64,000 bases of DNA from Marinihelvus fidelis (lineage in GTDB: Bacteria; Pseudomonadota; Gammaproteobacteria; Xanthomonadales; SZUA-36): positions 186,001 to 250,000 of the forward strand of contig NZ_VYXP01000001.1 of the NCBI RefSeq assembly GCF_008725655.1, read 5' to 3'. Both the position numbers and the translations under genes were made by a program. The notes under the pieces were generated by a model, which saw only the letters and a program-made list of their open reading frames with translations, did not search any database and was not told where the DNA came from. Below are positions 62,365-64,000 of the stretch, one piece after another (within the stretch, counting starts at the first letter, position 1; every line of letters starts with the position of its first letter).

Positions 62365-63663
62365 TCAGAGCTGGTCGGCGAAGGCCTTAACGGCGTCAGC
62401 CCAGCCTTCCAGTTCGCTCAGCTCCGCCAGGTCGGCGCGGGTGTCTGCATCCAGCGCGTACACGTTCTCACAACGCGCGGGGTCGATCACATACCAGTCC
62501 GGGTGGGCCGTGTACTCGCGCTCAGCGGCCAGGCGGTAGGCTTCACGTTCTCCGTATGCCTGCGAGTCCCGTAGCAACTGGACGAAACTTTCGGGGTCGA
62601 ACACCTCCGGCTTTAACACCATGGCCTGCGGGTTGCGCGGCTGCTGGCAACGGGACACGAGCGTGCGCAATTCAAAGTCCTGTTTGCTTGCCGCGTGGGC
62701 CTGTTCCTCGTTCAGGTTCCTGGCCTTCCGCTGCCACGCGCTCTGCATTCTGCGGCCTGCCTGGTGTGTCAGCTCAGTGCTTGAGGCTACCATCAGTTCG
62801 GCGACATCATGGCAGGCGTCCATGAGTGGCCCTGGCGGTCCTGCGACGGCGTCGTCGCATACGCGCCTGACAACTGACCACCCCCCATTGGTGGTGATGT
62901 TGCTGAATGTGGTCAGCGCGGTGGCGGGCGCGATGGCCGTATCCTTGGGCGGAGTAAAGCCGATTTCCCTGGCGACACGTTGGAGTGCCGGCGGCAAATC
63001 GGGAGCGGGGTGTCGTTTCGCGTAATCGTGCGATACCCGGTACGCGTCGTACGCGAAGGCGGTTTTGTGGTCGTCGAAACGCGTCCTGCTGGCGGCTTCG
63101 AGGATCCGCGCTTCAGCGATATCGTGGGGTATTTCGGGTGCGTTGGCAGTCAATGCCGAGTCCTGAAGCGGCAACAGCGTGACGAAGGCGTTGTCCGGTT
63201 CGAGCCGGGCCATCTGTTCGATCACGGACGCTGCGTCGCACCAGTCTGCCGCCGCATCACCCACGCAGAAATCCTGGTAGACCCTCGCCAGTACGGCGGG
63301 TGATTCCCAGCCGTCGCGCATGGCCTGGCGCGCCACGGACTGTCGTCCTGACTCGTCGGCGACGGCCGGGCATTGAATGGTGAACGGCGTATGGCGGGTC
63401 ATCTGTTCGGTCGCGTTCAGCGCGGCCAGGCGAATGCCAGGTGAGTTCCCCGGCCCCAGAGCACTGCAGAAAAGCCCTTCCAGCCATTGCAGGTTTTCTG
63501 CCGAAGCCTGGACCTGTGCCTCGATGACGGCAGGGTCCTTGGCCAGTTCTTCCATTTTGGCCTCTCGTGCCCTGTCCTCCTCGGTAGACGGCCAGGGCGC
63601 GGCCGCGTATGAGGCGGTCGCAATGATGGTCGCGGCGAATGTGCCCAGCGCTGATCGAAACAT
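62365..63663 (-). CDS. secreted hypothetical protein with eight cysteines
   Basis: A 432-residue protein with a signal peptide (MFRSALGTFAATIIATASYAAA) and no family I recognise. The mature helical protein carries about eight cysteines spread over the length (FCSAL, IQCPAV, FCVGD, WCDAA, RRVCDD, MDACHD, SRCQQP, ARCENV), consistent with disulfides in the periplasm. It is in line with the zincin 109 bp downstream and could be co-regulated. Confidence 0.68.
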   Translation of the reverse strand: MFRSALGTFAATIIATASYAAAPWPSTEEDRAREAKMEELAKDPAVIEAQVQASAENLQWLEGLFCSALGPGNSPGIRLAALNATEQMTRHTPFTIQCPAVADESGRQSVARQAMRDGWESPAVLARVYQDFCVGDAAADWCDAASVIEQMARLEPDNAFVTLLPLQDSALTANAPEIPHDIAEARILEAASRTRFDDHKTAFAYDAYRVSHDYAKRHPAPDLPPALQRVAREIGFTPPKDTAIAPATALTTFSNITTNGGWSVVRRVCDDAVAGPPGPLMDACHDVAELMVASSTELTHQAGRRMQSAWQRKARNLNEEQAHAASKQDFELRTLVSRCQQPRNPQAMVLKPEVFDPESFVQLLRDSQAYGEREAYRLAAEREYTAHPDWYVIDPARCENVYALDADTRADLAELSELEGWADAVKAFADQL

Positions 63664-63817
63664 GGATGCCTTCCGTGGTGTGTTTTCAACAGGTTAGCAC
63701 GGAATATCCTGCATTGCGGACGCAGGAAAGTTACGGCGCTACCCGGGTATTCTGGCACTCACGCGGCGAGCCCGTTTCGCCGACAATGGGTCCGCATCAA
63801 CACGAGGAGGGAAGGCG

Positions 63818-64000
63818 ATGCATCATGACAACTGGCAATGCGCGAAATGCAGCCACGACGAATTCGAGACCGACCAGTTTCGCGCCACCGGTGGTAACTT
63901 TGCGAAGATCTTTGATGTGCAGAACAAGCGGTTCACGACAGTGAGCTGTACGCGCTGCTCGTTCACCGAGATCTACCGCACCCGTTCGTCCAACCTGGGC
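63818..64000 (+). CDS. zinc-ribbon nucleic-acid-binding protein, 3' truncated by window end
   Basis: A gene running out of the window, 61 codons visible with no stop, beginning at ATG 63818 after a strong GAGGAGGG. It shows a CxxC pair (CAKC at residues 8-11) and a second CTRC (near 44-47), ending in SFTEIYRTR, a signature of small zinc-ribbon proteins of the YgiT-like / nucleic-acid-binding group. It is too short for other inference. It diverges from the secreted cysteine protein, 154 bp between starts. Confidence 0.8.
   Translation, partial: MHHDNWQCAKCSHDEFETDQFRATGGNFAKIFDVQNKRFTTVSCTRCSFTEIYRTRSSNLG

Noticed and set aside
1-64000. tRNA, rRNA, CRISPR, insertion sequence or prophage
   Set aside because: No cloverleaf, ribosomal, repeat-spacer, transposase or phage gene pattern was seen by eye; a search program could still reveal small RNAs.

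Overview
The window is a GC-rich bacterial chromosome segment. Its gene families fit a gammaproteobacterium of the Xanthomonadales/Wenzhouxiangella type: secreted DUF885 and zincin peptidases, a TonB-dependent receptor with a tryptophan-halogenase-like neighbour, CadC-type TolB/TPR regulators, an HAE1 RND pump and paired DUF2339/DUF3999 proteins. Assignment to a taxon is inference. I see no rRNA or tRNA genes, CRISPR array, insertion sequence or prophage. About 45 protein genes are packed tightly, often with ATGA/GTGA overlaps.

Layout. 1-1574: an ECF sigma factor and a membrane partner, closed by a strong terminator. 1649-9191: secreted or periplasmic hydrolases (DUF885 lipoprotein, amidohydrolase, SGNH esterase), an acetylornithine-type aminotransferase and a CsbD-like stress protein. 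9420-16384: a five-gene run, DUF2339 + DUF3999 followed by a complete TRAP transporter (DctP, DctQ, DctM), facing a guanine deaminase. 17888-21128: a periplasmic beta-propeller/cytochrome c protein, a PepSY-like protein and a b561-type cytochrome. 21404-27844: a four-gene operon (TolB/TPR membrane protein, SMP-30 family protein, membrane-anchored diheme cytochrome, catalase-family protein) converging on a membrane-embedded patatin phospholipase.

27850-38023: a minus-strand block (CadC-like regulator, flavin-dependent halogenase homologue, GH20 hexosaminidase, TonB receptor, patatin) that looks like amino-sugar/glycan uptake. 38204-42695: SMP-30-like secreted protein, TMEM175-type channel with an ArsR-like regulator, a CPBP protease divergent from it over a palindromic operator, and an alpha/beta-hydrolase/cyclase fusion whose nucleophile is replaced. 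42761-46354: an ECF sigma factor fused to a polytopic membrane domain, divergent from a CIA30-family protein and an acyltransferase. 46349-53507: an AraC-family regulator divergent from an RND efflux operon, with repeated operator-like motifs between them. 53564-64000: a secreted protein with a textbook N@d trimeric coiled-coil stalk, an HTH-TM-propeller regulator, an ATP-grasp/GNAT pair, a large secreted zincin, a cysteine-bearing secreted protein and a truncated zinc-ribbon gene.

The most unusual items are the sigma/membrane fusion with its mirrored 29-bp promoter elements, the N@d coiled-coil protein, the ATP-grasp/GNAT pair, the diheme cytochrome/catalase/patatin neighbourhood, and the AraC/RND control region.
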